Source of the DNA: Vibrio sp. Of7-15
GTDB lineage: Bacteria > Pseudomonadota > Gammaproteobacteria > Enterobacterales > Vibrionaceae
Length of the DNA stretch: 64,000 nucleotides
Reading direction: 5' to 3'
Assembly (NCBI RefSeq): GCF_022347565.1
Contig: NZ_JAKRGH010000003.1
Location: 186,001 to 250,000, forward strand
Made by a program: the position numbers and the translations under genes. Position 1 is the stretch's first letter, and each line of letters starts with the position of its first letter. The notes beneath the pieces were generated by a model. That model was not told where the DNA came from, did no database searches, and saw nothing but the letters and a program-made list of their open reading frames with translations. This document shows positions 27,701 to 36,311 of this stretch, in pieces.

Positions 27701-29571
27701 GTAATGGTATGTTGCTTTCTAAGCACATTCGCTTACTGGCTGCGTTTAACCACATGCATATCTTTATCGATCCAAACCCAGACTCAGCAACAAGCTGGGT
27801 AGAACGTGATCGCCTGTTTAATCTACCTCGTTCTAGCTGGGAAGATTATAACTCAGAGCTTATTTCTGAGGGGGGCGGTGTATTCTCACGTCGCTCTAAG
27901 TCGATTAAATTGACACCACAAATGCAGAAGATGTTCGGCACTCGTAAGCAGTCGATGGCTCCCAATGACTTGATCAAATTGATCTTACAAATGGAAGTGG
28001 ATCTACTGTGGAACGGTGGTATCGGTACTTATGTTAAAGGTGAAACGGAAACCCATACAGACGTAGGGGATCGTGCGAACGACGTTCTTCGTATTAATGG
28101 CAGCGAGCTTCGTGCGAAAGTTGTGGGTGAAGGCGGTAACTTAGGCATGACCCAGCTAGCTCGTATCGAGTTTGGTATTAATGGTGGCCGTGTTAATACT
28201 GACTTTGTGGATAACGTAGGTGGTGTAGACTGTTCAGATAACGAAGTAAACATCAAGATTCTTCTGAATGGCCTAGTAGCTAACGGCGACCTTACTTACA
28301 AACAACGTAACCTTGTTCTAGAGAGCATGGAAGACGAAGTAGGTGATATTGTTCTTGATGATGCTTACTGCCAGTCAGAGTCTATTTCTGTCACAGAGCA
28401 GCAGGGTACCGCACTCGTTAAAGAACAAATTCGTTTTATTCACGATCTTGAAAAAGCAGGTCAGCTGGATCGTGCTCTAGAGTACATTCCAGATGATGAA
28501 AGCTTGCTAGAACGTGAAAAACAAGGCCAAGGTCTGAGTCGTCCGGAACTGTCTGTACTTGTTGCTTATGGCAAGATGGTACTGAAAGAGCAGTTAGTGT
28601 GTGATGAGATCGCAAATAACCCATATCATGCGAAGCTATTACCTGCATACTTCCCTCAGGAATTACAGCGTAACTACCGCGATGCGATGGAACATCATCC
28701 ACTACGTGCTGAAATCATCGCAACGTGCCTTGCTAACCAAATGGTGAATGAGACAGGTTGCAACTTTGTGACTCGCCTTGTTGATGAAACGGGTGCAAGT
28801 GTCGCTGATGTGGCTAATGCTTATGCAGCAGCTCGTGATATCTTCGAATTTGAAGAAACGTTCAAGCAAGTTCGTGGTATGGATAATGTTGCAACGACAG
28901 AAGCTCAATATGAGGCTCTGTATCGTGTGCGCCGTACACTACGTCGTGTTACTCGTTGGCTGTTACGTAATCGTGGCAATAAAGCGACTATTGAAGAGCT
29001 AATTGCACTGTATAAACCTGCAGCGGAAGACATTAAAGCGAATCTTGAAACGTACCTAGTGCCTGAAGAGATTGAAGAGCATGCGGAACAAGCGCAAGTT
29101 TATATTGATGCAGGGTTAGATGCGAAAGTCGCGAACAGTGTTGCGCGTTTAAGCAGTTTGTATTCTGCAATGGATATTACTGTTGTTGCTGCGGAAGAGG
29201 AGAAAACCATTGCTGAAGCCGCTCGTTCATACTTTGTCTTGGGCGAAAAGCTATCCCTACATTGGTTCCTAAAACAAATCACAGGCCAAGCTGTCGATAA
29301 CCATTGGCAAGCCTTAGCCCGTGCTTCTTTCCGCGAAGATCTAGATTGGCAGCAGCGTCAATTAACAGGTCTTGTGTTAAAAGCAATGGATGAAGGACAT
29401 ACGCCAGAACAAGCGATTGAACATTGGTGTGATGTGAATCATTCTGCTTTAGATCGTTGGAATAGTATTTTGAAAGAGTTCAAAGTCGGCACAGTGCATG
29501 AATTTGCAAAATTCTCCGTTGCTTTACGGGAATTGATGCTATTAAATTTGAATTGTTCATCAAATGAGTAA
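24742..29571 (+). CDS. gdhB: NAD-specific glutamate dehydrogenase, large (GDH-180) type
   Basis: Oxidative deamination of glutamate to 2-oxoglutarate with NAD; the 1609-aa class of giant GDH found in proteobacteria. A long N-terminal region with ACT-like regulatory modules (about residues 1-700) precedes the catalytic core: GGLRWSDRQEDFRTEVLGL near 810, then VPVGAKGGFVCK, GDMAGDVFGNGML (about 980), the nucleotide-binding region with VVGEGGNLGMTQ (about 1130), and a C-terminal helical domain. The start has a GGAG site. A TATAAT hexamer at 24703-24708 may be the -10 box. A terminator follows directly. Confidence 0.95.
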   Translation: MTARDQIVPVLLEKVYNLIQDKLELPQQALAKKLAQRLFCNIADDDLLQRNESDLYGAVLSMWHHLNENDVSQVSVRVFNPTLSRHGWQSTHTIVEIVTPDSPFLVDSVRMALTRLDMTSHLMLNGPHRFKRDEKGDIIEVGSKEGDLQSLFHIEVDRLTSKAEMKELQKELENVMLDTQHVVQDWQPMADKLHEVVAELKSSPLPVNDERRNEAIDFLNWMMNHNFTLMGYKSYDLTAIKGDHELHPTQEKGLGLLSVANRVRSLRLSELPESARIEARKPEILILTKGNMKSRIHRPAYTDYVGIKRFDKEGNVIGEHRFIGLYTSSVYNQTAANIPLIRNKVERILESSNYLAGSHSWKALHNILENYPRDELFQASEQEMLEVGTGVVRMQDRDQLRLFVRRDPFGRFFSCMVYVSKERYNTELRRQTQRIFKNYFGSKQDVEFTTFFSESPLARTHYIIRVDNNNIDVDVKAIERNLMEAASSWDDRLAEAIKANFGESQGIPLAKNYLRAFPRSYKEAMLPGSAVADIERLEALNDDHTLGMLFYRPQEEQQDSRHVKLKLFHRNEPIHLSDVMPMLENLGLRVIGESPYKVEKTDGTVYWILDFSMLHNSTNDIDFREARDRFQQAFAAVWNGDLESDGFNRLVLGAGLSGREVTILRSYARYMRQVGFPFSQHYIEETLNHHAHLATALVDLFAKRFDPSKKWSEKAQNDLVHKISEQLEHVESLDDDRIIRRYMEMILATLRTNYYQKAESGDEKPWLSLKLRPADIPEIPAPVPAFEIFVYAPDIEGVHLRGGKVARGGLRWSDRQEDFRTEVLGLVKAQQVKNTVIVPVGAKGGFVCKRQHQLTTRDEIFAEGQRCYRRFIRALLDVSDNIIEGKVVPPKNVVRHDEDDAYLVVAADKGTATFSDLANEVSEEYNFWLGDAFASGGSNGYDHKKMGITAKGGWESVKRHFREMGINCQTTDFTCAGVGDMAGDVFGNGMLLSKHIRLLAAFNHMHIFIDPNPDSATSWVERDRLFNLPRSSWEDYNSELISEGGGVFSRRSKSIKLTPQMQKMFGTRKQSMAPNDLIKLILQMEVDLLWNGGIGTYVKGETETHTDVGDRANDVLRINGSELRAKVVGEGGNLGMTQLARIEFGINGGRVNTDFVDNVGGVDCSDNEVNIKILLNGLVANGDLTYKQRNLVLESMEDEVGDIVLDDAYCQSESISVTEQQGTALVKEQIRFIHDLEKAGQLDRALEYIPDDESLLEREKQGQGLSRPELSVLVAYGKMVLKEQLVCDEIANNPYHAKLLPAYFPQELQRNYRDAMEHHPLRAEIIATCLANQMVNETGCNFVTRLVDETGASVADVANAYAAARDIFEFEETFKQVRGMDNVATTEAQYEALYRVRRTLRRVTRWLLRNRGNKATIEELIALYKPAAEDIKANLETYLVPEEIEEHAEQAQVYIDAGLDAKVANSVARLSSLYSAMDITVVAAEEEKTIAEAARSYFVLGEKLSLHWFLKQITGQAVDNHWQALARASFREDLDWQQRQLTGLVLKAMDEGHTPEQAIEHWCDVNHSALDRWNSILKEFKVGTVHEFAKFSVALRELMLLNLNCSSNE

Positions 29572-29579
29572 ATAATATG

Positions 29580-29605
29580 GCCCCGTTAATTCGGGGCTTT
29601 TTTTT
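29580..29605 (+). terminator. Terminator/attenuator between gdhB and pyrD
   Basis: GCCCCG / CGGGGC with a TTAATT loop, followed by eight T residues. The T tract runs directly into the GGAGG ribosome-binding site of pyrD (29606-29610). Confidence 0.85.
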
Positions 29606-29614
29606 GGAGGTACA

Positions 29615-30625
29615 ATGCTTTACCGCCTTGCCAGACCTGGCATTTTTAAACTTGATGCAGAACATGCTCATGATCTTGCTATCAAAAACCTTTCTCGTTT
29701 CACTCACACTCCTCTTGATCTTTTCTATCGCCAACACTTACCAGATCGACCTGTCGAAGTAATGGGGCTTAAATTTAAGAACCCAGTTGGCCTTGCCGCA
29801 GGTTTAGATAAAAACGGCGAATGTATTGATGCATTTGGTGCAATGGGTTTTGGTTTCGTTGAAGTAGGAACTGTAACGCCTCGTCCTCAACCGGGTAATG
29901 ATAAACCACGCTTATTCCGCTTAGTGGAAGCCGAAGGCATCATCAACCGAATGGGCTTTAATAACCTTGGTGTTGATAACCTTGTTGAGAATGTAAAAAA
30001 AGCAAAGTTTGATGGCATTATCGGAATTAATATCGGTAAGAATAAAGATACGCCAATTGAAAAGGGCAGTGAAGACTACCTAATTTGCATGGAGAAGGTG
30101 TATCAGTATGCAGGTTATATCGCTGTAAATATTTCGTCTCCAAACACTCCAGGGTTGCGTAGTTTACAATATGGTGAAGCACTGGATGAGTTACTATCCG
30201 ATCTTAAAGAGAAGCAATTAGAGCTGAGTAAGAAACATAATAAATATGTGCCTGTTGCTCTAAAGATCGCACCAGATCTTGAAGATCATGAATTGGTTCA
30301 AATTGCAGAATCACTGGTTCGAAATAATATCGATGGTGTTATTGCGACAAATACAACCTTAGATCGCAGCTTGGTTGAAGGTATGAAGTATGGTGATGAG
30401 GCTGGTGGCTTGAGTGGTCGTCCTGTACAAAGTCGCAGTACGGAAGTCATTCGTCGTTTGCATGAAGAATTAGGCGATCAGCTACCGATTATTGGTGTGG
30501 GTGGTATTGATTCTTACGTTGCTGCGAAAGAAAAAATGATGGCTGGTGCAAAACTGGTTCAAGTTTATTCTGGTTTTATCTATCAAGGGCCAGGGTTAGT
30601 TCGAAATATTGTCAAGAACATCTAA
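29615..30625 (+). CDS. pyrD: Dihydroorotate dehydrogenase (quinone), class 2
   Basis: Oxidises dihydroorotate to orotate in pyrimidine synthesis, passing electrons to quinones at the inner membrane. 336 aa, the class 2 length. The N-terminal amphipathic membrane-binding extension ([20 protein letters not shown]) is present, followed by the FMN barrel with [16 protein letters not shown], the catalytic serine region [14 protein letters not shown] (about residue 175), and the phosphate-binding GVGGIDSY. The GGAGG site abuts a terminator hairpin that may control expression. zapC follows, as in E. coli. Confidence 0.96.
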   Translation: MLYRLARPGIFKLDAEHAHDLAIKNLSRFTHTPLDLFYRQHLPDRPVEVMGLKFKNPVGLAAGLDKNGECIDAFGAMGFGFVEVGTVTPRPQPGNDKPRLFRLVEAEGIINRMGFNNLGVDNLVENVKKAKFDGIIGINIGKNKDTPIEKGSEDYLICMEKVYQYAGYIAVNISSPNTPGLRSLQYGEALDELLSDLKEKQLELSKKHNKYVPVALKIAPDLEDHELVQIAESLVRNNIDGVIATNTTLDRSLVEGMKYGDEAGGLSGRPVQSRSTEVIRRLHEELGDQLPIIGVGGIDSYVAAKEKMMAGAKLVQVYSGFIYQGPGLVRNIVKNI

Positions 30626-30671
30626 TTCTAAGCCTAAATGGCCTTAGATAGTTTGATTATTGATCAATTAG

Positions 30672-30703
30672 AAGGGGAGAGTGAAATTTCCCCTTTTCTT
30701 TTT
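30672..30703 (+). terminator. Terminator after pyrD
   Basis: AAGGGGA / TCCCCTT stem with a 10-nt loop, followed by TTCTTTTTG. Confidence 0.75.
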
Positions 30704-30792
30704 GTGGTGCATTTGTAGAATAACTTGTCTAGGACTAACATTATTTGAGTAATGTGTTAATAGTAGTTATTACTCAGCGCAGAGAGAATTAA

Positions 30793-31332
30793 ATGCTGGA
30801 ACCCAGTGATACATGGAAGTGGTATTACAACTCTAAATCTGAAGGTCTGATGTTAGACCTCGGAATGGATATGGTTTTTTGCGTTAATTTGCCAAAAAAG
30901 ATGTTGGTTGATAGTGCTTTCCAAGAAAATACTTTCTCAATCGATGATGCATCTGCATTTCATCTATTTAAAGAACAAACCTCTTACTTACCTATTTCTG
31001 AGCCTCGTCAGGCAGAGTTAACACTTAACTGTGTTGCAGCTCGCCGCTTCTTGAAGCCTATCCAGCCTAAAAGTTGGTTTTTCTCACATCAAGGGGCAGG
31101 GTATGAGCCAATGGAAGCTGAAGTTATTTGCCTTCAGAACGATCTTGGCACAGGGCATTTCATTATATTAGATAAAGGTGAGGTTGCGAGCATGTGTATG
31201 TTGGTGGATCTTGAACCTTTTGCGCTAAACCCAACAAAATACATGACATTTTGTGAGCCAATTAAAGTCATGCATGACCGCATGGCAAAAATGGAGCTTA
31301 CAGACTCATCTTACTACGCTCTTGTTGGTTAA
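30793..31332 (+). CDS. zapC: Cell division protein ZapC
   Basis: FtsZ-associated protein that stabilises the Z ring in the cytoplasm. 179 aa, matching E. coli ZapC (YcbW) in the opening W-x-W-Y-Y pattern ([19 protein letters not shown]), in the [14 protein letters not shown] block and in the C-terminal [11 protein letters not shown]. Its place immediately after pyrD is conserved in enterics. An AGAGAG site precedes the ATG. A short hairpin without a U tract follows (31333-31355). Confidence 0.9.
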   Translation: MLEPSDTWKWYYNSKSEGLMLDLGMDMVFCVNLPKKMLVDSAFQENTFSIDDASAFHLFKEQTSYLPISEPRQAELTLNCVAARRFLKPIQPKSWFFSHQGAGYEPMEAEVICLQNDLGTGHFIILDKGEVASMCMLVDLEPFALNPTKYMTFCEPIKVMHDRMAKMELTDSSYYALVG

Positions 31333-32027
31333 TAGAGCGGAACCTTTTCGCTCTACATTACCCTTTATCCCCCCTTCCTGTCGTTGTTCTTATGGCCTCC
31401 CTGTAGGCGTTTCATTATTAATAACCCTTCTGGTAGCTATATAGGATTAATTGCTCTCTAGAGGCGTATAAGGAGCCATAGTCTTCCTTAAGGACCTTTA
31501 TCTATTCTTGAGTAAATATAAGTCATGTCGCTTTGTTATTAATTACAAAATTCTTAGTATTTCCCCTCTTTTTACTCATTTTCCCTTACCGAAAATCAAT
31601 TAGTTACCTTGGTCTCTTTTATGAGACTTTGCTCCCAAAACACATCAATATCTTTCTGATTGTTCCTATTGCTGCGACATGAGAGTGTTAATTACCCAAG
31701 GATAAATTTCCTCAATTATCAGTTTGTGTAATTTTATTACCAATGTTGCTGATTGTATTATTGGTTTTCTTTTATTTGGTATAGTCCAAATTTGTTGGTT
31801 ATATTTAGAGTGATTTGAAGTGAGTTTGTTTTTATTTGGAAACAAGTGGCTTGTTGTTATTGATGATTAAGTAAACAGATGATTGGGAGGCTTAATTAGG
31901 ACAGCGAAACGAGGCGAGAATACGGCTAAAATATTGCTGACATTTGACGTTTTTATCTTGATTTGATGCCGCTTTTAGTTCTATTTTCAGGTATAATCTG
32001 CGGCAATTTCACCATGTTAAGAATTCC
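31333..32027 (+). other. 695-bp intergenic region upstream of rlmKL
   Basis: No convincing gene on either strand. It opens with a 7-bp stem TAGAGCG / CGCTCTA (31333-31355), continues with a pyrimidine-rich + strand (about 31360-31620) and ends in the probable rlmKL promoter with TATAAT at 31992-31997. In enterics a ycbX gene lies near here, and none is recognisable. It is the longest apparently empty stretch apart from the terminus region, so a small RNA is possible but not shown. Confidence 0.4.
31992..31997 (+). promoter_or_regulatory. Candidate -10 box of rlmKL
   Basis: Perfect TATAAT 30 bp before the rlmKL ATG. No good -35 hexamer is found at 16-18 bp spacing. Confidence 0.4.
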
Positions 32028-34160
32028 ATGAATCACTATTTAGCAATTACCTCAAAAGGGCTGGAAAACCTTCTAGCTGACGAATTAAAAGCACTAGGCG
32101 TAGATGAGCCTAAAGTTGTTCAAGCGGGCGTTAAGTTTAAAGCGCCGGAAGATGTCTTATATCGTTGTTGTTTGTGGAGCCGTATTGCTTCACGTTTTGT
32201 TCTTGTACTTTCTGAATTTGATGTGCGAGACGATATGGATTTGTACTTAGGCGCGACAGCCATCAACTGGCCTAGTTATTTCGATTCGGATAAGAAAATT
32301 GTGGTTGATTTTAACGGTACAAACCGTGAAATCCGCAACAGCCAATATGGTGCTTTAAAAGTAAAAGATGCCATTGTTGACCGTTTTACTAAAGCCGATT
32401 TAGAACGCCCATCCATCAGCAAAGAAAGCCCAGACCTTCGTGTCCACATGCGTCTATCTGGTGAAAAAGGCATTTTGGGTATCGATCTTGTGGGTAGTGG
32501 TTTGCATCAACGTGGCTATCGTACTGAAGCGGGTAAAGCGCCTTTGCGTGAAACTTTAGCTGCCGCACTGGTTATGCGTAGTACGTGGGATGCATCTAAA
32601 CCATTACTTGATCCAATGTGTGGTTCAGGTACGTTATTAATTGAAGCAGCAATGATTGCTGCAGAGATTGCACCGGGCGTGAAACGTGATTATTGGTGTT
32701 TTGAAGCGCTAAAAGGATTTGATGCTGAAGCATGGAACGTCATTAAAGCCGAAGCTCGTGTGAAAAGTCGCCGTAGCGGTAAAAAAGTAACTGTGCATTT
32801 CTATGGTTACGATCGTGACATTCGAGTAATTAAAACGGCTCGTGATAACGCGCGTCGTGCTGGTGTAGAAGACCTGATCACTTTTGATACTGGTGATGCA
32901 GCAAAATTAGAAAAACCAGAAAACTTTGATTCTGGTGTTGTTCTTTGTAACCCTCCGTACGGTGAGCGTTTGGGCTCTCATCCAGGTCTGATTGCACTGT
33001 ACAGTGAGTTTGGTGCTCGTCTGAAAAGTCAGTTTGGTGGTTGTACTGCTTCTGTTTATTCTGCGTCTGATGAGCTACTTAGCTGTTTACGTATGCGTGC
33101 AGACAAGCAATACAAATTAAACAATGGTGCCTTACCGTGTATTCAGAAGAACTACCAAATTTCTGAGAAAGCGGCAGGACAGTCTGACGATAAACAACAA
33201 GCAGAACAGCAAGTTGCGCCTGACTTTGCCAATCGTTTGAAAAAGAACATCGCTAAAATCAAAAAGTGGGCGAAGAAAGAAGGCCTAGAGTGCTTCCGTG
33301 TGTATGACGCGGACTTACCTGAATACAACGTAGCGATTGATTTCTATAAGTCACAGATTGTGATTCAAGAGTACGCTGCACCTAAAACGATTGCAGAAGA
33401 AAAAGCACGTCGTCGTTTAATGAATATTGTGAGAGCAACCATTCAGGTAACTGGTGCCGATGCAAACGATGTGATTTTAAAAGTACGTGAGCGCCAGAAG
33501 GGGTCAAGCCAATACCAAAAATTAGGTGAAGGCTCTCGCTACATGGAAGTAAAAGAATACGATGTTAATCTACTGGTTAATCTTCATGATTACCTAGACA
33601 CAGGTTTGTTCTTAGATCATAAAGTAACTCGTCGTAACTTATCTCGTATGGCCGCAGGTAAGGATTTCTTAAATCTATTCGCTTACACAGGCTCAGCGAC
33701 GGTTCATGCTGCTCAAGGTGGGGCCAAATCAACATTAACGGTTGATATGTCTAAAACTTACCTAGAGTGGGCTCAAAAGAACATGAAGCTGAATGGTCAT
33801 GTAGGTAATCAACATCAGTTCTTACAAGCTGATTGTTTACAATGGCTTCAGCAAGCAAATGATGAATACGATCTGATTTTTATCGATCCACCAACTTTCT
33901 CTAACTCTAAGCGTATGGCTCAGACGTTTGATGTTCAGCGTGATCACATCATGTTGATGGAAAACCTGAAACGTATGCTTCGTAAAGATGGACAGATTGT
34001 GTTCTCTAATAACAAACGTAACTTCAAAATGGATTTTGATGGTTTAGAGAAGCTTGGCCTTCGTGCTGAAAATATTTCGTCGAAAACCCTTCCATTAGAT
34101 TTTGCACGTAATAAGCAGATCCACAACTGCTGGATCATTACTCATCATTCGGAAGACTAA
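32028..34160 (+). CDS. rlmL: Bifunctional 23S rRNA methyltransferase RlmKL
   Basis: One protein carrying both the RlmL (m2G2445) and RlmK (m7G2069) activities on 23S rRNA, 710 aa as in E. coli. An N-terminal THUMP domain (about residues 45-155) is followed by the first methyltransferase with [14 protein letters not shown] and the catalytic NPPYGERLG near residue 308. A linker and the second methyltransferase follow, with [18 protein letters not shown] and [11 protein letters not shown] near 620. Ribosome assembly is the context; the following small gene starts 5 bp later. Confidence 0.96.
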   Translation: MNHYLAITSKGLENLLADELKALGVDEPKVVQAGVKFKAPEDVLYRCCLWSRIASRFVLVLSEFDVRDDMDLYLGATAINWPSYFDSDKKIVVDFNGTNREIRNSQYGALKVKDAIVDRFTKADLERPSISKESPDLRVHMRLSGEKGILGIDLVGSGLHQRGYRTEAGKAPLRETLAAALVMRSTWDASKPLLDPMCGSGTLLIEAAMIAAEIAPGVKRDYWCFEALKGFDAEAWNVIKAEARVKSRRSGKKVTVHFYGYDRDIRVIKTARDNARRAGVEDLITFDTGDAAKLEKPENFDSGVVLCNPPYGERLGSHPGLIALYSEFGARLKSQFGGCTASVYSASDELLSCLRMRADKQYKLNNGALPCIQKNYQISEKAAGQSDDKQQAEQQVAPDFANRLKKNIAKIKKWAKKEGLECFRVYDADLPEYNVAIDFYKSQIVIQEYAAPKTIAEEKARRRLMNIVRATIQVTGADANDVILKVRERQKGSSQYQKLGEGSRYMEVKEYDVNLLVNLHDYLDTGLFLDHKVTRRNLSRMAAGKDFLNLFAYTGSATVHAAQGGAKSTLTVDMSKTYLEWAQKNMKLNGHVGNQHQFLQADCLQWLQQANDEYDLIFIDPPTFSNSKRMAQTFDVQRDHIMLMENLKRMLRKDGQIVFSNNKRNFKMDFDGLEKLGLRAENISSKTLPLDFARNKQIHNCWIITHHSED

Positions 34161-34165
34161 TCACA

Positions 34166-34411
34166 ATGCTTACCCTCTACAGTACAGAAGGGTGTCATTT
34201 ATGTGAACAAGCCTACGCTTTACTACAAAGCGTAGGTTTTCCTGTTCAAGACCTTTCTATCGTGGATATCGCTTTTGATGACGAGCTCTTTTCTCGTTAT
34301 GGCGTAACTATTCCTGTTTTATCAAATGGCACTAATGAACTTAATTGGCCATTTGATGCATCCCAATTACTTACATGGTTAGAAAATAATGGCATTAATT
34401 ACCATCCATAA
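34166..34411 (+). CDS. Glutaredoxin-like protein (DUF836 family)
   Basis: 81-aa thioredoxin-fold protein. The redox motif CHLC is at residues 10-13 in LYSTEGCHLCEQAY, and the cis-proline region is RYGVTIPVLSNG. DUF836 proteins are glutaredoxin-like, but their partner here is unknown. It starts 5 bp after rlmKL and overlaps uup by 23 bp, so the three are cotranscribed. Confidence 0.85.
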   Translation: MLTLYSTEGCHLCEQAYALLQSVGFPVQDLSIVDIAFDDELFSRYGVTIPVLSNGTNELNWPFDASQLLTWLENNGINYHP

Positions 34412-36311
34412 TGGCCAACTGGCGTTTGGCGATCATCCTTTGCTTGATAAAGCGGAGTTTTTCTTACAGACGAATGAGCGAGTTTGTTTAGTTGGTCGTA
34501 ACGGAGCGGGTAAATCGACGTTAATGAAAATTCTCGCTGGTGAAATTTTGCTGGATGATGGCAAGATGCAAGTCGCTCAAGAAGTGAAAGTGTCTCGTCT
34601 AGAGCAAGATCCACCACGTAACCAAACAGGTACGGTTTTTGACTATGTATCTGAAGGTTTAGCGGAAGCGGGGGAGTTACTTAAAGAGTATCACCACTTA
34701 TTGGATCTTATGTCGACGGATCCAAGTGAATCTAACATTAATAAGCTATCTCGTGTTCAAGATAAGCTAGAGCATGCCGGTGCTTGGCATTTTGATAATC
34801 GTATTAAAACGGTTTTAGAAGCCCTTGAATTAGATGAGCATACGTTACTTACTGATTTGTCTGGTGGTTGGCAGCGTAAAGCGGCATTAGCACGTGCACT
34901 TGTATGTGAGCCTGATGTATTACTTCTTGATGAGCCAACCAACCACTTAGACGTAACGACCATTGAATGGCTAGAAGGGTTCTTAAAAGATTTTCGCGGT
35001 TCAATTATTTTCATTTCTCATGACCGTTCTTTTATTCGTTCTATGGCAACACGAATTGTTGATTTAGATCGTGGTCAATTGTCTTCTTTCCCTGGCGACT
35101 ATGAAAACTACTTAGTTGATAAAGAAGAAGCGTTACGTGTTGAAGCTGAACAAAATGCTGAGTTTGATAAAAAGCTCGCTCAAGAAGAAGCATGGATCCG
35201 TGAAGGCATTAAAGCTCGTCGTACTCGTAATGAAGGTCGTGTTCGAGCATTAAAACAATTACGTCGTGAACGCTCTGAACGTCGTGAAGTAGTGGGTAAA
35301 GCAAATGCAACTATCGATGAGTCAACACGCTCGGGTAAGATCGTATTTGAAGCTGAAAACATTCATTATTCAATTGAAGGAAAAACAATTGTTGATGATT
35401 TCAGCTTTAATATCATGCGTGGAGATCGAATTGCATTAATTGGTCCGAACGGTTGTGGTAAGAGTACATTATTAAAACTATTATTGGGTAACCTAACTGC
35501 AGATTCCGGTCGCTTACATTGTGGCACTAAGCTTGATGTGGCTTATTTCGATCAATACCGTGAAGCTTTAGACCCTGAAAAAACGGTTATTGATAACCTT
35601 GCAGATGGTAAACAAGAAGTGACAGTTGGTGGCCGTCAACGTCATGCACTTGGTTACTTACAAGACTTCCTGTTTTCTCCTAAACGTGCGAGAACACCGG
35701 TTAAGGCTCTATCTGGTGGTGAGAAAAACCGCTTATTACTTGCTCGATTATTCCTGCGTCCTAACAATCTTTTAATTCTCGATGAACCAACCAATGATTT
35801 AGATATCGAAACATTGGAACTTTTGGAAGAATTACTTGCCAACTATCAGGGCACTTTGTTGCTGGTTAGTCATGATCGTCAGTTTGTGGATAATACCGTA
35901 ACGACGAGTTGGATTTTTGAAGGAAATGGTCAAATATCTGAATACGTTGGTGGTTATCATGATGCTCAGCAGCAACGAGCGAATGTGCAAGCGATGCGTG
36001 CTGAGTATGCCCCGAAGAAAGTGGCTGTAGAAGAAAAACCGAAAAAAGCGTCTCAGGCTGCAGGTAATAAACCAAAAACGAAAAAACTTTCTTATAAGCT
36101 TTTACGTGAACTTGAAGCTCTTCCTGAGACAGTAGAAAAATTAGAAACAGAAATCGCAGAACTGCAAGAGCAAGTGAATGAGCCTGCTTTTTTTCAACAA
36201 GATCCAAATGACACGCAAGCGATTCTAACTCGTTTGGCAAACGCAGAAAACGAATGTGAAGTGGCTTTTGAACGTTGGGAAGAATTAGAAGCGATGCAAA
36301 AGGAATCTTAA
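34389..36311 (+). CDS. uup: ABC-F ATPase Uup
   Basis: Soluble ABC-F protein with two ATPase domains and no membrane part, 640 aa; family members act on ribosomes, and Uup also affects transposon excision in E. coli. First domain: Walker A GRNGAGKST (about residue 38), signature LSGGW, Walker B VLLLDEPTNHLD. Second domain: GPNGCGKST (about 353), LSGGEKNR, LLILDEPTNDLD. A basic linker (KAPKK-type, about 545-565) leads to a C-terminal coiled coil with repeated Glu/Leu (about 570-640) that binds DNA in E. coli Uup. The ATG lies inside the preceding gene. Confidence 0.95.
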   Translation: MALITIHNGQLAFGDHPLLDKAEFFLQTNERVCLVGRNGAGKSTLMKILAGEILLDDGKMQVAQEVKVSRLEQDPPRNQTGTVFDYVSEGLAEAGELLKEYHHLLDLMSTDPSESNINKLSRVQDKLEHAGAWHFDNRIKTVLEALELDEHTLLTDLSGGWQRKAALARALVCEPDVLLLDEPTNHLDVTTIEWLEGFLKDFRGSIIFISHDRSFIRSMATRIVDLDRGQLSSFPGDYENYLVDKEEALRVEAEQNAEFDKKLAQEEAWIREGIKARRTRNEGRVRALKQLRRERSERREVVGKANATIDESTRSGKIVFEAENIHYSIEGKTIVDDFSFNIMRGDRIALIGPNGCGKSTLLKLLLGNLTADSGRLHCGTKLDVAYFDQYREALDPEKTVIDNLADGKQEVTVGGRQRHALGYLQDFLFSPKRARTPVKALSGGEKNRLLLARLFLRPNNLLILDEPTNDLDIETLELLEELLANYQGTLLLVSHDRQFVDNTVTTSWIFEGNGQISEYVGGYHDAQQQRANVQAMRAEYAPKKVAVEEKPKKASQAAGNKPKTKKLSYKLLRELEALPETVEKLETEIAELQEQVNEPAFFQQDPNDTQAILTRLANAENECEVAFERWEELEAMQKES

